A model generated the notes under the pieces. It saw only the letters and a program-made list of their open reading frames with translations, had not been told where the DNA came from and did no database searches. Position numbers and translations under genes: made by a program. Source: Limnohabitans sp. (GTDB lineage: Bacteria > Pseudomonadota > Gammaproteobacteria > Burkholderiales > Burkholderiaceae_C). From it: 64,000 bases of DNA. Positions 1 through 10,550 of the stretch are shown one piece after another; position 1 is the stretch's first letter, and the number at the start of each line of letters is the position of its first letter. The stretch is from the NCBI RefSeq assembly GCF_017848645.1, contig NZ_JAFEIF010000018.1:1-64000 (forward strand), written 5' to 3'.

Positions 1-1
1 G

Positions 2-208
2 CACTTGACGCTGGCCGACCATGTGCACATTTCAGCGGCCTCTGTGGTGACCCGGTCCATATTGCAGCCGGGGCAATACACCGGCATGTTCCCTTTGGAC
101 AGCAATGCCAACTGGGAAAAGAACGCCGCCAGCCTCAAACAACTTTCCCGCTTGCGTGAACGCATCAAGGCGCTGGAGAGCGAGATTCAAAATAACAAGG
201 AAACATGA
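2..208 (+). CDS. lpxD: LpxD C-terminal fragment (UDP-3-O-acylglucosamine N-acyltransferase), cut by window edge
   Basis: Only the last 68 codons are present; the reading frame is open to the left edge, and the TTG used in the ORF track at base 5 is not a real start. The residues ADHVHISA, then [18 protein letters not shown] and a terminal helix rich in Arg and Glu, match the end of the left-handed beta helix and the C-terminal helical arm of LpxD. The enzyme adds the second 3-hydroxyacyl chain to UDP-3-O-acylglucosamine in lipid A synthesis. It overlaps fabZ by ATGA, so the two are probably translationally coupled. The identification is firm from context (lpxD-fabZ-lpxA-lpxB is a standard order); the catalytic part lies outside the window. 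Confidence 0.9.
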   Translation, partial: HLTLADHVHISAASVVTRSILQPGQYTGMFPLDSNANWEKNAASLKQLSRLRERIKALESEIQNNKET

Positions 209-657
209 CCATGATGGACATCCACAAAATTCTCAAACAGCTGCCGCACCGCTACCCCATCTTGCTGGTGGACCGCGTGCTTGAACTCGAAAAAGGCGTC
301 CGCATCAAGGCGCTGAAAAACGTGTCCATCAACGAGCCGCACTTTCAGGGGCACTTTCCGCACCGCCCGGTGATGCCGGGGGTGCTGATGCTCGAAGCCC
401 TGGCCCAGGCGGCTGCTTTGCTGGCTTTCGACACCTTGGGTGAGACACCCGATGATCAGACCGTGTATTACTTTGCGGGCATCGATGGTGCACGCTTCAA
501 GCGCCCGGTGGAGCCTGGCGATCAGCTGATCCTGGAGGTGGAGCTCGACCGCATGAAGGCCGGCATCTTCAAGTTCAAGGCACGCGCCAAGGTGGGCGAC
601 GAGATTGCCACCGAAGCCGAGTTGATGTGCACCATGCGGAAAATTCCACAGGCTTGA
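205..657 (+). CDS. fabZ: 3-hydroxyacyl-ACP dehydratase FabZ
   Basis: A 150-residue hot-dog fold dehydratase that removes water from 3-hydroxyacyl-ACP in fatty acid elongation. The active-site region [20 protein letters not shown] carries the family His (about residue 50) and Glu (about residue 64). The N-terminal [13 protein letters not shown] is also typical. Length equals the family norm. The ATG at 205 overlaps the lpxD stop; a second in-frame ATG at 211 would also fit. The gene lies between lpxD and lpxA, where FabZ competes with LpxA for 3-hydroxyacyl-ACP, so co-expression balances phospholipid and lipid A synthesis (known for E. coli; inferred here). Confidence 0.97.
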   Translation: MTMMDIHKILKQLPHRYPILLVDRVLELEKGVRIKALKNVSINEPHFQGHFPHRPVMPGVLMLEALAQAAALLAFDTLGETPDDQTVYYFAGIDGARFKRPVEPGDQLILEVELDRMKAGIFKFKARAKVGDEIATEAELMCTMRKIPQA

Positions 658-662
658 GCACC

Positions 663-1457
663 ATGAGCCAAATCCATCCTACGGCCATCATCAGCCCTGG
701 GGCTGAGCTTGACACGTCGGTGAGCGTGGGGCCTTACACCGTGATCGGGCCGCATGTGCGCATCGGTGCAGGAACCACTGTGGCCAGCCACTGCGTGATC
801 GAGGGCCACACCACGATTGGCCGCGACAACCGGATTTTCCAGTTCAGCTCCTTGGGTGCAGTGCCCCAGGACAAGAAGTACAACAACGAGCCTTGTGAGT
901 TGGTGATCGGAGACCGCAACACCATCCGCGAGTTTTGCACCTTCAACATCGGCTCGCCTGGCGACCGGGCTGTGACGTCGGTGGGCCACGACAACTGGAT
1001 CATGGCCTATGTGCATTTGGCGCACGATTGCCAAGTGGGCAACCACACGATTTTTGCCAATAACACGCAACTCGCAGGCCATGTGGTGGTCGACGATTGG
1101 GTGATCCTGGGCGGCTTCACCGTGGTGCACCAGTTCTGCCGCATTGGGGCGCACAGTTTCACGGCCATGAACTCTTTGCTGTTTGCCGATCTGCCGCCTT
1201 TTGTGATGGCGCAAGGCCAGCCTGCACAAGCGCGTTCGATGAACTTTGAAGGCTTGCGCCGCCGTGGCTTTTCGGCCGAACGCATCAGTGCCGTCAAAGC
1301 CATGCACAAAGCGCTTTACCGTGATGGCTTGTCGCTCGGTGATGCCATGGCCCGCATTGCCGCTTTGGCCGTCGACAAGCCCGAGGCCCAGCCTGATGTG
1401 GACATGATGCTGGGCTTTTTGCAAGCCGCCTCACCTCAGCGCGGGATCGTGCGTTGA
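663..1457 (+). CDS. lpxA: UDP-N-acetylglucosamine acyltransferase LpxA
   Basis: First enzyme of lipid A synthesis: transfers a 3-hydroxyacyl chain from ACP to UDP-GlcNAc. The ORF track starts at 627, but the ATG at 663 gives the conserved [10 protein letters not shown] start and 264 residues. Hexapeptide repeats fill the first two thirds. VHLAHDC holds the catalytic His (residue 121) and VVHQF is conserved. The C-terminal part ([11 protein letters not shown]) is the LpxA helical domain. Residue 169 is Met in the stretch HSFTAMNS, which aligns with Gly173 of E. coli LpxA and Met169 of Pseudomonas aeruginosa LpxA, predicting a C10 acyl preference. The start is 5 nt after the fabZ stop, and the end overlaps lpxB by 4 nt. 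Confidence 0.97.
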   Translation: MSQIHPTAIISPGAELDTSVSVGPYTVIGPHVRIGAGTTVASHCVIEGHTTIGRDNRIFQFSSLGAVPQDKKYNNEPCELVIGDRNTIREFCTFNIGSPGDRAVTSVGHDNWIMAYVHLAHDCQVGNHTIFANNTQLAGHVVVDDWVILGGFTVVHQFCRIGAHSFTAMNSLLFADLPPFVMAQGQPAQARSMNFEGLRRRGFSAERISAVKAMHKALYRDGLSLGDAMARIAALAVDKPEAQPDVDMMLGFLQAASPQRGIVR

Positions 1458-2632
1458 CACAGCCCGCAGATTCGCCCCTGACCAAAGCCCCTGCGGGGGC
1501 TTTGTCCTTTGCCATGGTGGCCGGAGAGGCTTCGGGCGATCTGCTGGCGGGCTTGCTGATTCAGGGCCTGCACTCGCGCTGGCCACAGGCGCGTGGCGTG
1601 GGTATTGGTGGGCCACGGATGCTGGCCCAAGGTTTTGAGGCATGGTGGCCACACGAAAAGTTAGCCGTGCGGGGTTATGTCGAGGTGCTGCGCCATTACC
1701 GGGGCATCGTCGCCATTCGAGACCAGTTGCGTCAGCGTTTGCTGGCCCAGCCGCCCGACGTGTTCATCGGGGTGGATGCGCCCGATTTCAACCTCGATCT
1801 GGAAGCTCGGCTCAAAGCCGCAGGCATCCCCACGGTGCATTTTGTGTGCCCCTCGATCTGGGCCTGGCGCCCTGAGCGGATTGAGAAGATCCGGCGCAGC
1901 GTGGACCACATGCTGTGCATTTTTCCCTTCGAGCCCGCCTTGTTGGCCCAAGCGGGCATAGCGGCCACTTATGTCGGTCACCCACTGGCACAAACGATTC
2001 CCATGCACCCGGACCGATTGGCAGCCCGCCAAGCTCTGGGTCTGGATGCAGACAGGCCTGTGGTGGCGGTTTTGCCCGGCAGCAGGCAGTCCGAAATTGA
2101 ACACCTGACGCCCCGCTTTGTCCAGGCTGCCCAAATCATGCAGCGACAAAACCCGGCCTTGCAATTTGTCTTGCCTGCCATCCCCAGCTTGCAGCCCCGC
2201 ATTCAGGCGCTCATCGATGCGCAAGGTGGTGTGCCGGGGTTGCAGCTGCTTGCGGGGCAGTCGCACACCGCCTTGGCCGCGTGTGACCTGACCTTGATCG
2301 CCAGCGGCACGGCCACGCTGGAGGCGGCATTGTTCAAGCGGCCCATGGTGATTGGCTACCACATGAACTGGCTCAGCTGGCAAATCATGAAGCGCCAACA
2401 GCTTCAGCCTTGGGTGGGTTTGCCCAACATCCTGAGCGAGGACTTTGTGGTGCCCGAGTTTTTGCAGGACCGTTGCACGCCCGAAGCCCTGGCTCGGGCT
2501 TCTATGGATTGGTTGTCTGCACCTGAGCGCGTGGATGCTTTGCAATCCCGTTTTGAACAATTGCACCTGAACTTGCAGTGCGACACTGCAAAACTTGCGA
2601 CCCATGCCCTCGAAAAAGTCCTCTCTCGCTAA
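1454..2632 (+). CDS. lpxB: Lipid-A-disaccharide synthase LpxB
   Basis: GT-B glycosyltransferase that joins UDP-2,3-diacylglucosamine and lipid X into the lipid A disaccharide at the inner membrane. The motif [13 protein letters not shown] near residue 21 is diagnostic, as are [19 protein letters not shown] and the [11 protein letters not shown] nucleotide-binding segment. Length (392 with the TTG start at 1454) is close to the 382 of E. coli. The TTG overlaps the lpxA stop; the next in-frame ATG (1514) would remove the first strand, so TTG is preferred. The 3' end overlaps rnhB by 29 nt. Confidence 0.95.
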   Translation: MTQPADSPLTKAPAGALSFAMVAGEASGDLLAGLLIQGLHSRWPQARGVGIGGPRMLAQGFEAWWPHEKLAVRGYVEVLRHYRGIVAIRDQLRQRLLAQPPDVFIGVDAPDFNLDLEARLKAAGIPTVHFVCPSIWAWRPERIEKIRRSVDHMLCIFPFEPALLAQAGIAATYVGHPLAQTIPMHPDRLAARQALGLDADRPVVAVLPGSRQSEIEHLTPRFVQAAQIMQRQNPALQFVLPAIPSLQPRIQALIDAQGGVPGLQLLAGQSHTALAACDLTLIASGTATLEAALFKRPMVIGYHMNWLSWQIMKRQQLQPWVGLPNILSEDFVVPEFLQDRCTPEALARASMDWLSAPERVDALQSRFEQLHLNLQCDTAKLATHALEKVLSR

Positions 2633-3221
2633 GCAATCCGCTTTGCATTTCCATGTTTCTGGCTTGACAGCGGGCGTGGATGAGGCCGGTCGCGGACCTC
2701 TGGCGGGTCCCGTGGTGGCCGCTGCTGTGATCCTGGACGATTTGAATCCCATTCAAGGCCTGAACGACTCCAAAAAACTCACAGCCAAACGCCGTGAAAC
2801 CCTGTTTGACGAGATCCGGGCGCGGGCCCTGTGTTTTGCGATTGCCGAGGCCAGCGTGCAGGAAATTGACCAAATCAACATCTTGCAAGCCACTTTGCTG
2901 GCCATGAAGCGGGCCGTTGAGGCTTTGCGTTTGCCCCCGAAGTTGGTGCTGGTCGATGGCAACCGCTTGCCCACCTTGTCGATTCGTGCCGAAGCCATCG
3001 TCCAAGGCGATGCGCTGGTGCCCGCCATCTCGGCCGCTTCGATTTTGGCCAAGGTGCACCGCGACCGTTTGTGCGAAGTGATGCACCAACAGTACCCCCT
3101 GTATGGTTTTGACCAGCACAAAGGCTACGGCACAGCCCAGCATTTGGCCGCTTTGCAAGCCCATGGCCCAGCGGCCTGCCACCGCATGACATTTGCCCCG
3201 GTGGCCAGGAGTGTGCGATGA
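2604..3221 (+). CDS. rnhB: Ribonuclease HII
   Basis: Cleaves RNA in RNA-DNA hybrids and removes single ribonucleotides from DNA. The N-terminal [20 protein letters not shown] contains the catalytic Asp-Glu pair, and [11 protein letters not shown] and VDGNRLP are conserved blocks; the segment [14 protein letters not shown] carries another conserved patch. The track starts at a TTG (2595); the ATG at 2604 (MPSKKSS) is more likely, giving 205 residues. It sits inside the 3' end of lpxB and shares ATGA with the next gene, so it belongs to the lpx operon, as in many proteobacteria. Confidence 0.95.
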   Translation: MPSKKSSLAKQSALHFHVSGLTAGVDEAGRGPLAGPVVAAAVILDDLNPIQGLNDSKKLTAKRRETLFDEIRARALCFAIAEASVQEIDQINILQATLLAMKRAVEALRLPPKLVLVDGNRLPTLSIRAEAIVQGDALVPAISAASILAKVHRDRLCEVMHQQYPLYGFDQHKGYGTAQHLAALQAHGPAACHRMTFAPVARSVR

Positions 3222-3991
3222 AACCGATCAGCTCGCGGGACAACCCACAGCTCAAAGCCTGGCGGCGCTTGGCCCAGGACAGCACGGCTTACCGCAAGGC
3301 GGGGCAGTTCTGGCTGGAAGGCGATCACCTGTGCCGCGCCGCCTTGCAGCGCGGTGTGCGTCCGCTGCAGGTGGTGCTGACCGAGTCGTTTCAAGCCGAG
3401 CAGGGCGATGAGTGGCAGGGACTGACCGATCAGACCTTTGTGGTGCCCGATGCCTTGTTTGCCAGCTTGAGTGGCCTGGAGTCACCGGCCCGCGTGGGTT
3501 TTGTGGTGGCCTGGCAGGCGGCCCAAGAAGTGTTGCCAGATGCCGCCACAGTGGTGCTGGACCGATTGCAGGACGCGGGCAATGTGGGGGCCATCTTGCG
3601 TTGTGCCTCGGCCTTCGGTTACCGCCAAGTGTTGGCCATCAAGGGCACGGCGGCCTTGTGGTCGCCCAAGGTGCTGCGTGCGGGCATGGGAGCGCATTTT
3701 GGTCTGCACTTGGTGGAAGCGCTCAGCGAGGCCGATGTGGCAGATTTGCAGGTGCCTTTGCTCACCACCAGCTCTCACGAAGGGCCTTTTTTGCACGCCT
3801 TGCTGCAAGCGGGAAATTTGCCCCGAAAGTGTGCGTGGGTCTTTGGGCACGAAGGGCAGGGCGTCAGCGCCAGCCTGATGGCCACGGCCCATCATCAGGT
3901 GCGCATTGCCCAGCCGGGTGGCGAAGAATCGCTCAATGTGGCCACGGCAGCGGCCATTTGCTTGCACGCCAGCGCCACGTCAGGTCCTTGA
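3218..3991 (+). CDS. TrmH/SpoU family RNA 2'-O-methyltransferase
   Basis: SPOUT-fold methyltransferase of 257 residues. An N-terminal substrate-binding part ([20 protein letters not shown]) is followed by the SpoU core: [20 protein letters not shown] (motif 1, with the catalytic Arg), [10 protein letters not shown] (motif 2) and [12 protein letters not shown] (motif 3), which form the knotted SAM site. The target nucleotide cannot be read from sequence. RlmB-like 23S rRNA or tRNA methylation are both possible, so no symbol is given. The ATG overlaps the rnhB stop. It ends the lpx-rnhB transcription unit; about 200 nt follow before carA. Confidence 0.88.
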   Translation: MKPISSRDNPQLKAWRRLAQDSTAYRKAGQFWLEGDHLCRAALQRGVRPLQVVLTESFQAEQGDEWQGLTDQTFVVPDALFASLSGLESPARVGFVVAWQAAQEVLPDAATVVLDRLQDAGNVGAILRCASAFGYRQVLAIKGTAALWSPKVLRAGMGAHFGLHLVEALSEADVADLQVPLLTTSSHEGPFLHALLQAGNLPRKCAWVFGHEGQGVSASLMATAHHQVRIAQPGGEESLNVATAAAICLHASATSGP

Positions 3992-4057
3992 TCCATTTGC
4001 GGTTTGGCCGAAGGGGCTGAGGGCTTGATTTGTCAGGGTTTACTAGCAGTCCTCAGC

Positions 4058-4063
4058 TATAAT
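4058..4063 (+). promoter_or_regulatory. Probable -10 element of the carAB promoter
   Basis: A perfect TATAAT lies about 127 nt upstream of the carA start. No good TTGACA-like -35 sits at 16-18 nt; the closest TTGTCA is 22 nt away, so an activator or weak -35 would be needed. Transcription would start near 4070. The leader contains a perfect AGAGATCTCT palindrome (4135-4144). Confidence 0.45.
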
Positions 4064-4189
4064 GAGAGGCTTTCCCGCATCAACCTGTACGCCACAGTCC
4101 ATCCCAGGCCCATTCCTCGAACAAGCAGCCAAAAAGAGATCTCTCTCTGGTGAGTGCTGAGGCGTACCCGAACTATTCCGGAGAACCCA

Positions 4190-5353
4190 GTGCTTTTGTC
4201 TCTTCAGGGAACCTTCCCGCCCGCCATCCTGGCGCTTGCAGACGGCACGGTCTTTATCGGCAACTCGATTGGAGCCACCGGCTCCACCGTCGGCGAAGTG
4301 GTGTTCAACACCTCGCTCACCGGCTACCAGGAAATCCTCACTGACCCCAGCTATTGCCAGCAGATCGTCACCCTGACGTACCCGCACATCGGCAACTACG
4401 GTGTCAACGTGGAAGACATCGAATCCGAGAAAGTCCATGCCGCAGGCCTCATCATCAAAGACCTGCCTTTGGTGGCGAGCAACTTCCGCTCCAGCCAAAC
4501 CTTGTCGTCCTACCTGGTGGATGCCGGCACGGTCGCCATTGCGAACATCGACACCCGCCAACTGACCCGCATCTTGCGCACAAAGGGTGCCCAAAACGGT
4601 GCCATTGTGGGGCTGGCCAAAGGTCAAGAGGTCACCCAAGCGGTCATTGACCAGGCGATTGCCGCAGCCCAGGCGGCCCCCAACATGGCGGGTCTCGATT
4701 TGGCGCAACAAGTCACCGTGGCCCAGCCTTACGACTGGACCCAAACCGAATGGCAACTGGGTGCCGGGTATGGCAAGCAGACCGCCCCCAAGTTCCATGT
4801 GGTGGCGTACGACTTCGGTGTGAAGAAAAACATCTTGCGCATGCTGGCTGAGCGCGGCTGCAAAGTGACTGTGGTCCCTGCCAAGACGCCTGCGGCGGAA
4901 GTGCTCAAGCACAAACCAGACGGCATCTTCTTGTCCAACGGCCCTGGCGATCCACAGCCTTGTGACTACGCGATTGCGGCGGCGGCCGAGTTGATTGAAA
5001 CCGGTATCCCCACATTTGGCATTTGCCTGGGCCACCAGATCATGGCTTTGGCCAGCGGCGCGAAAACTTTCAAGATGAAGTTTGGCCACCACGGCGCCAA
5101 CCACCCCGTCAAAGACCTCGACTCAGGTCGCGTGTCCATCACCAGCCAAAACCACGGCTTTGCGGTGGACGAAAAGTCCTTGCCCGCCAACTTGCGTGCC
5201 ACACACGTGTCCTTGTTTGACGGCACCTTGCAGGGCCTGGCCCGCACCGACAAGCCTGCGTTCTGCTTCCAGGGTCACCCCGAAGCGTCGCCTGGCCCGC
5301 ACGACATTGCTTACCTCTTTGACCGCTTCATCAAACTGATGGAGGCGAAATAA
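4190..5353 (+). CDS. carA: Carbamoyl-phosphate synthase small subunit
   Basis: Glutamine amidotransferase subunit that hydrolyses glutamine and passes ammonia to CarB. The track begins at 4154, but the homologous N terminus ([18 protein letters not shown]) starts at the GTG at 4190, which has GGAG about 7 nt upstream; this gives 387 residues against 382 in E. coli. The N-terminal domain ends near residue 180. The class I amidotransferase domain follows, with the nucleophile Cys in GICLGHQIM near residue 280 and the His/Glu pair in GHPEASPG. The stop is 1 nt from carB, so the pair is one operon feeding pyrimidine and arginine synthesis. Confidence 0.96.
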   Translation: MLLSLQGTFPPAILALADGTVFIGNSIGATGSTVGEVVFNTSLTGYQEILTDPSYCQQIVTLTYPHIGNYGVNVEDIESEKVHAAGLIIKDLPLVASNFRSSQTLSSYLVDAGTVAIANIDTRQLTRILRTKGAQNGAIVGLAKGQEVTQAVIDQAIAAAQAAPNMAGLDLAQQVTVAQPYDWTQTEWQLGAGYGKQTAPKFHVVAYDFGVKKNILRMLAERGCKVTVVPAKTPAAEVLKHKPDGIFLSNGPGDPQPCDYAIAAAAELIETGIPTFGICLGHQIMALASGAKTFKMKFGHHGANHPVKDLDSGRVSITSQNHGFAVDEKSLPANLRATHVSLFDGTLQGLARTDKPAFCFQGHPEASPGPHDIAYLFDRFIKLMEAK

Positions 5354-5354
5354 C

Positions 5355-8300
5355 ATGCCAAAGCGCACCGACCTCAAAAGCATCCTCATCATTGGCGCGG
5401 GCCCGATCATCATTGGTCAGGCCTGCGAGTTCGATTACTCCGGCGTGCAGGCTTGCAAAGCTTTGCGCGAAGAGGGCTACAAAGTCATCTTGATCAACAG
5501 CAACCCTGCCACGATCATGACCGACCCGGCCACGGCCGATGTGACCTACATCGAGCCCATCACTTGGCAAACCGTCGAGAAGATCATCGCCAAAGAGCGC
5601 CCCGATGCGATCTTGCCTACCATGGGAGGCCAAACTGCGCTGAACTGCGCTTTGGACTTGTGGCACCACGGCGTGCTCGAAAAGTACAAGGTCGAGCTGA
5701 TTGGCGCGACACCCGAGGCCATCGACAAAGCCGAAGACCGCTTGAAGTTCAAGGACGCCATGACCAAGATTGGTCTGGGTTCGGCCCGCTCCGGCATTGC
5801 CCACAGCATGGAAGAAGCGTGGGACGTGCAAAAGACCTTGGGTTTCCCAACAGTCATCCGCCCCAGCTTCACCTTGGGCGGTACGGGCGGCGGCATTGCT
5901 TACAACCCTGAAGAGTTCGAGATCATTTGCAAGCGCGGTTTGGAGGCTTCGCCTACCACCGAGCTGCTGATTGAAGAATCCTTGCTCGGCTGGAAAGAGT
6001 ACGAGATGGAAGTGGTGCGCGACAAAGCGGACAACTGCATCATCGTGTGCTCGATCGAAAACCTGGACCCCATGGGCGTGCACACGGGCGACTCGATCAC
6101 CGTGGCCCCAGCCCAGACGCTGACCGACAAGGAATACCAGATTTTGCGCAATGCCTCTTTGGCCGTTTTGCGTGAAATCGGTGTGGACACGGGCGGCTCG
6201 AACGTGCAGTTCTCGATCAACCCCAAAGACGGCCGCATGGTCGTCATCGAGATGAACCCCCGCGTGTCGCGCTCCTCGGCTTTGGCTTCCAAAGCCACGG
6301 GTTTCCCGATTGCCAAAGTGGCAGCCAAGTTGGCTGTGGGCTACACGCTCGACGAGTTGCGCAACGACATCACGGGCGGTGCCACGCCAGCCTCGTTTGA
6401 GCCATCGATCGACTACGTGGTCACCAAGATTCCCCGTTTTGCATTCGAGAAGTTCCCAACGGCCGACAGCCGTTTGACCACCCAAATGAAATCGGTGGGC
6501 GAGGTGATGGCCATGGGCCGCACCTTCCAAGAGTCGTTCCAGAAAGCCCTGCGCGGTCTGGAAGTTGGCGTGGACGGCATGAACGAGAAAACCCAAGACC
6601 GCGAAGTGCTCGAGAAAGAACTGGGCGAGCCCGGTCCTGAGCGCATTTGGTACGTGGGCGATGCCTTTGCCATGGGCCTGAGTGTTGACGAGGTGTTTGC
6701 CTTGACCAAGATCGACCCTTGGTTCCTGGTGCAGATCGAAGAGATCGTCAAGATCGAATTGGAACTGGAAACCACCACACTCGAAGCCATCACGGCCGAC
6801 GAGTTGCGTGCGCTCAAGAAGAAGGGCTTCTCGGACCGCCGCTTGGCCAAGTTGCTCAAAACCACCGAGCACGTGGTGCGTGCCCGTCGTCATGCCCTGA
6901 ACATCCGCCCCGTCTATAAGCGCGTGGACACCTGCGCGGCCGAGTTCTCGACCGACACCGCCTACATGTACTCGTGCTACGAGGGCAATGGCGACGGTGA
7001 GTGCGAAGCCGAACCCACCACCAACAAGAAAATCATGGTCTTAGGTGGCGGTCCGAACCGCATCGGTCAAGGCATCGAGTTTGACTACTGCTGCGTGCAC
7101 GCCGCCTTGGCCATGCGCGAAGACGGTTACGAAACCATCATGGTCAACTGCAACCCCGAAACCGTGTCGACCGATTACGACACCTCGGATCGCTTGTACT
7201 TTGAGCCCGTCACTTTGGAAGACGTGCTTGAAATCGTCGACAAGGAAAAGCCCACAGGCGTCATCGTGCAATACGGTGGCCAAACGCCTTTGAAGCTCGC
7301 TTTGGATCTGGAAGCTGCGGGCGTGCCCATCATCGGCACCAGCCCTGACATGATCGACGCGGCCGAAGACCGTGAGCGTTTCCAGAAATTGCTGCAAGAC
7401 TTGGGACTGCGTCAGCCCCCTAACGCCACAGCGCGCACCGAGCCAGAAGCTTTGGAAAAAGCGGCTGCTTTGGGATATCCCTTGGTCGTTCGCCCCAGCT
7501 ACGTGCTCGGTGGCCGCGCCATGGAAATCGTGCACGAGCAGCGTGACCTCGAGCGTTACATGCGCGAAGCGGTCAAGGTGTCGCACGATTCCCCTGTGCT
7601 GCTCGACCGTTTCCTGAACGACGCCATCGAGTGCGATGTGGACTGCCTGCGCGACCCCGAAGGCAAGACCTTCATCGGTGGCGTGATGGAGCACATCGAA
7701 CAAGCCGGTGTGCACAGCGGCGACTCGGCATGCTCCTTGCCGCCTTACTCGCTGTCGGCTGCCACGGTGGACGAGCTCAAGCGCCAATCGGCCGCCATGG
7801 CCGGTGCCTTGAACGTGGTGGGTTTGATGAACGTGCAGTTTGCCATCCAGCATGTGAACGGCCAAGACGTGATCTACGTGCTGGAAGTCAACCCCCGCGC
7901 GTCACGCACCGTGCCTTATGTCTCCAAAGCCACCGGCATCCAGTTGGCCAAGGTGGCGGCGCGTTGCATGGCAGGCCAGACTCTGGCTTCGCAAGGCATC
8001 ACGAAAGAAGTCACACCCCCGTATTTCAGCGTGAAAGAAGCCGTCTTCCCCTTCGTGAAGTTCCCTGGCGTCGATACGATTCTCGGCCCCGAGATGAAGT
8101 CCACAGGCGAAGTCATGGGCGTGGGCAAAACCTTTGGCGAAGCCTTTGTGAAGAGCCAATTGGGCGCTGGCACCAAGTTGCCACGCCCCACCAAAGCCGA
8201 CGGCACGCCTTCGGGCAAGGTCTTCATCTCGGTGAAAAACAACGACAAGGCGCGTGCCATCGAAGTGGCACGTCAGTTGGTTGCACAAGGTTTTGCGTTG

Positions 8301-8615
8301 GTCGCCACCAAAGGCACAGCCAACGCGATGGCCGAAGCTGGGGTGAGCTGTGCCACGGTGAACAAAGTGACCGAAGGTCGCCCGCACATCGTGGACATGA
8401 TCAAAAACAACGAAGTGGTGCTGGTCATCAACACGGTCGAAGAGCGCCGCAATGCGATCGCCGACTCGCGCCATATCCGCACTTCGGCCTTGCTCAACCG
8501 CGTCACGACCTTCACAACCATCGCAGGCGCGGAAGCGGCTGTCGAGGGCATGAAGTACATGGACCAGCTGGACGTGATTTCCATCCAGGAAATGCACGCG
8601 CAACTGGCGGCCTGA
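5355..8615 (+). CDS. carB: Carbamoyl-phosphate synthase large subunit
   Basis: 1086-residue synthetase made of two homologous ATP-grasp halves: one phosphorylates bicarbonate, the other carbamate. The first half opens with [23 protein letters not shown] and the second with [19 protein letters not shown] near residue 560, the classic internal duplication. Both halves carry the NPRxSRSSAL/NPRASRTVP metal-binding motifs. The C-terminal MGS-like allosteric domain (from about residue 945, [10 protein letters not shown]) is intact and in E. coli binds UMP and ornithine. The start is 1 nt after carA; there is no terminator between them. Confidence 0.98.
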   Translation: MPKRTDLKSILIIGAGPIIIGQACEFDYSGVQACKALREEGYKVILINSNPATIMTDPATADVTYIEPITWQTVEKIIAKERPDAILPTMGGQTALNCALDLWHHGVLEKYKVELIGATPEAIDKAEDRLKFKDAMTKIGLGSARSGIAHSMEEAWDVQKTLGFPTVIRPSFTLGGTGGGIAYNPEEFEIICKRGLEASPTTELLIEESLLGWKEYEMEVVRDKADNCIIVCSIENLDPMGVHTGDSITVAPAQTLTDKEYQILRNASLAVLREIGVDTGGSNVQFSINPKDGRMVVIEMNPRVSRSSALASKATGFPIAKVAAKLAVGYTLDELRNDITGGATPASFEPSIDYVVTKIPRFAFEKFPTADSRLTTQMKSVGEVMAMGRTFQESFQKALRGLEVGVDGMNEKTQDREVLEKELGEPGPERIWYVGDAFAMGLSVDEVFALTKIDPWFLVQIEEIVKIELELETTTLEAITADELRALKKKGFSDRRLAKLLKTTEHVVRARRHALNIRPVYKRVDTCAAEFSTDTAYMYSCYEGNGDGECEAEPTTNKKIMVLGGGPNRIGQGIEFDYCCVHAALAMREDGYETIMVNCNPETVSTDYDTSDRLYFEPVTLEDVLEIVDKEKPTGVIVQYGGQTPLKLALDLEAAGVPIIGTSPDMIDAAEDRERFQKLLQDLGLRQPPNATARTEPEALEKAAALGYPLVVRPSYVLGGRAMEIVHEQRDLERYMREAVKVSHDSPVLLDRFLNDAIECDVDCLRDPEGKTFIGGVMEHIEQAGVHSGDSACSLPPYSLSAATVDELKRQSAAMAGALNVVGLMNVQFAIQHVNGQDVIYVLEVNPRASRTVPYVSKATGIQLAKVAARCMAGQTLASQGITKEVTPPYFSVKEAVFPFVKFPGVDTILGPEMKSTGEVMGVGKTFGEAFVKSQLGAGTKLPRPTKADGTPSGKVFISVKNNDKARAIEVARQLVAQGFALVATKGTANAMAEAGVSCATVNKVTEGRPHIVDMIKNNEVVLVINTVEERRNAIADSRHIRTSALLNRVTTFTTIAGAEAAVEGMKYMDQLDVISIQEMHAQLAA

Positions 8616-8655
8616 TCCCCAGCCTGTCGCTCTGCACCCCTGATGGGGTGCAAGG

Positions 8656-8661
8656 CATAAT
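8656..8661 (+). promoter_or_regulatory. Candidate -10 element for greA
   Basis: CATAAT (5/6 match) lies in the 102-nt carB-greA gap, just after a perfect GCACCCC-TGAT-GGGGTGC inverted repeat (8634-8651). No clear -35 is visible. If used, the transcript would begin near 8668, directly at the leader hairpin described separately. Confidence 0.3.
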
Positions 8662-8671
8662 GGCGTCAATG

Positions 8672-8705
8672 ACCGCCGAGTTCCAAAGCTCGGCGGTTTG
8701 CTTTT
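8672..8705 (+). terminator. Terminator-like hairpin in the greA leader
   Basis: ACCGCCGAG (8672-8680) pairs perfectly with CTCGGCGGT (8689-8697) around an 8-nt loop, followed by TTTGCTTTT. It ends only 13 nt before the greA ATG and just ahead of its GGAG. It could end carAB transcripts, or act as an attenuator in the greA leader. Confidence 0.6.
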
Positions 8706-8717
8706 GGAGAACCGAAC

Positions 8718-9194
8718 ATGTCAACCATCCCGATCACCAAACGAGGTGCTGAAAAACTCAAGGACGAGTTGCACCGCCTCAAAACGGTGGACCGCCCCGG
8801 CGTGATCCAGGCCATTGCCGAAGCGCGTGCCCAGGGTGACCTGAGCGAGAACGCCGAATACGATGCGGCCAAAGACCGTCAGGGCTTCATCGAAGGCCGT
8901 ATTCAGGAAATCGAAGGCAAACTCTCGGCCGCGCAGATCATTGATCCGGCGTCGGTAGATGCGGGGGGCCGCGTGGTGTTTGGCACCACCGTCGAGCTCG
9001 AAGATGAGAGCTCGGGTGAGGCCGTGACCTACCAGATCGTGGGCGAGGACGAGGCCGACTTGAAACTGGGCTTGATCAACATCAGCAGCCCGATTGCACG
9101 CGCCTTGATTGGCAAGGAAGAGGGCGATGTGGCCGAAGTGCAAGCGCCGGGTGGCGTGCGCCGCTACGAAATTGTGGGCGTATCCTACGTTTGA
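8718..9194 (+). CDS. greA: Transcription elongation factor GreA
   Basis: Rescues backtracked RNA polymerase by stimulating cleavage of the nascent transcript through the secondary channel. The 158-residue length is exactly the family norm. The N-terminal coiled coil ([20 protein letters not shown], then [15 protein letters not shown] with the tip acidic residues) and the C-terminal FKBP-like domain ([19 protein letters not shown]) are intact. The ATG has GGAG 8 nt upstream. It follows carB as in many Burkholderiales, but a hairpin separates the two. Confidence 0.97.
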   Translation: MSTIPITKRGAEKLKDELHRLKTVDRPGVIQAIAEARAQGDLSENAEYDAAKDRQGFIEGRIQEIEGKLSAAQIIDPASVDAGGRVVFGTTVELEDESSGEAVTYQIVGEDEADLKLGLINISSPIARALIGKEEGDVAEVQAPGGVRRYEIVGVSYV

Positions 9195-9203
9195 GCCAAA
9201 ACA

Positions 9204-9225
9204 AAGGCCGCTGTTTGGCGGCCTT
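9204..9225 (-). terminator. Rho-independent terminator of yhbY
   Basis: On the minus strand AAGGCCGC pairs with GCGGCCTT around a 6-nt loop and is followed by TGTTTTGG. There is no T-run on the plus strand, so it fits the end of yhbY (stop at 9277) rather than greA. Confidence 0.6.
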
Positions 9226-9276
9226 GGTGGGTGGTGTCACCCCCAAGTGGGGGCGCTGTCATTGAAACCGGAGCCT

Positions 9277-9750
9277 TCAGTCCTGGCGTCCTTTTTTGAC
9301 CGATTTTTGCTTGGGCTTGGCCCGTTTGATCTGGCCGCCAGCGGCCAGGCGCTGGTTGCCCAGCACACGAACGGTTTTGACCTCGGGGCGCTGACCGCCG
9401 CGTGAGCTGTATTTGAGGATCTTGAAGTCTCTTGGGCCGGCTTTGCGGTCTTCATCGACAGCTTTGAGCTTGTCCGGCTGTGGGCGCCACAGGATCAGCA
9501 GTTTGCCAATGTGCTGGATGGGCGCGGCGCTGAGTTGATCGGCCAGTTGCGCGAACATGGCTTCGCGTGCAGCGCGGTCATCGCCCAGCACGCGTATCTT
9601 GATCAGGCCGTGGGCGTTCAGGGCCGCTTCGGTTTCCTTGACGACCGCAGGGGTCAGGCCATCGCCGCCGATCATGACGACCGGATCAAGGTGGTGGGCA
9701 TCGGCGCGAAAAACTTTGCGCTCGGCAGGTGTGAGTTGTATTTGGGGCAT
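9277..9750 (-). CDS. yhbY: YhbY/CRS1-domain ribosome assembly RNA-binding protein
   Basis: A CRM-domain protein that binds precursors of the large ribosomal subunit. The track extends to 9846, but the conserved start is [20 protein letters not shown] at 9750, giving 157 residues. The CRM domain covers about residues 1-95 with the signature [21 protein letters not shown] and [10 protein letters not shown]. An extra basic C-terminal part of about 60 residues ends [17 protein letters not shown]. coli YhbY is only 97 residues, so this tail is an added RNA-binding candidate. The gene is divergent from rlmE with 31 nt between starts, the same pairing as E. coli yhbY-rlmE. Confidence 0.92.
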   Translation of the reverse strand: MPQIQLTPAERKVFRADAHHLDPVVMIGGDGLTPAVVKETEAALNAHGLIKIRVLGDDRAAREAMFAQLADQLSAAPIQHIGKLLILWRPQPDKLKAVDEDRKAGPRDFKILKYSSRGGQRPEVKTVRVLGNQRLAAGGQIKRAKPKQKSVKKGRQD

Positions 9751-9781
9751 CCCCGTATTATCCCCGCAAGGACGCAAAAGA

Positions 9782-10444
9782 ATGAAAGTCAAAACCAAAA
9801 GTAAAAAGGTTAACAAAGCCTGGTTGAACGACCATGTGAATGACACCTACGTGAAACTGGCCCTGAAAGAGGGTTACCGGGCGCGGGCGGCTTACAAACT
9901 CAAGGAAATCGACGAGACCCTAGGCCTGATCCGTCCCGGCCATTTGGTGGTGGACTTGGGCTCTGCGCCGGGTGCCTGGAGTCAGTACCTGCGCCGCCGC
10001 TTGTCCCCTGATGGTGCGGCCGTGGGCGAGCTCAACGGCAGCATCATCGCGCTGGACATTCTGCCCATGGACCCGGTGGAGGGGGTGCAGTTCATTCAGG
10101 GGGATTTTCGTGAAAACGAAGTCGCCGCCTTGCTGGAGGCGGCCTTGCAAGGGAGGCAGGCCGATGTGGTGGTGTCCGACATGGCCCCCAACCTGTCCGG
10201 CATCGAATCGTCAGATGCGGCGCGGGTCCAGCATTTGATCGAGCTGGCCGTGGAATTTGCACAAAACCACATGAAGCCGCAGGGCGCCTTGGTGGTCAAG
10301 GTCTTTCACGGCAGCGGCTACAGCCAGATCGTCAAGATGTTCAAGGAGACCTTCAAGGTGGTCAAGCCGATCAAGCCCAAATCCTCCCGGGACAAGTCTT
10401 CGGAGACTTTTTTGGTGGGCATGGGCCTGATTCATGGGGCTTGA
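9782..10444 (+). CDS. rlmE: 23S rRNA (uridine-2'-O)-methyltransferase RlmE (FtsJ/RrmJ)
   Basis: Methylates the 2'-O of U2552 in the A-loop of 23S rRNA at a late step of 50S assembly. The track start at 9557 is too long; the ATG at 9782 ([14 protein letters not shown]) gives 220 residues, near the 209 of E. coli. [13 protein letters not shown] carries the first catalytic Lys, [14 protein letters not shown] is the SAM motif [13 protein letters not shown] the catalytic Asp, and [11 protein letters not shown] the second Lys. It precedes ftsH, as in E. coli where the gene is a heat-shock gene (ftsJ-ftsH). Confidence 0.96.
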   Translation: MKVKTKSKKVNKAWLNDHVNDTYVKLALKEGYRARAAYKLKEIDETLGLIRPGHLVVDLGSAPGAWSQYLRRRLSPDGAAVGELNGSIIALDILPMDPVEGVQFIQGDFRENEVAALLEAALQGRQADVVVSDMAPNLSGIESSDAARVQHLIELAVEFAQNHMKPQGALVVKVFHGSGYSQIVKMFKETFKVVKPIKPKSSRDKSSETFLVGMGLIHGA

Positions 10445-10550
10445 TGCCTTAATTCCGAGCTTTTAGAGGGCCAAAACCCCTTGCTTGTGTCGCCAGGGCT
10501 TCTGGCAGGCCTAGAATGGTGACAGTCATTTTTTTCGATTGGAGTCTCTC

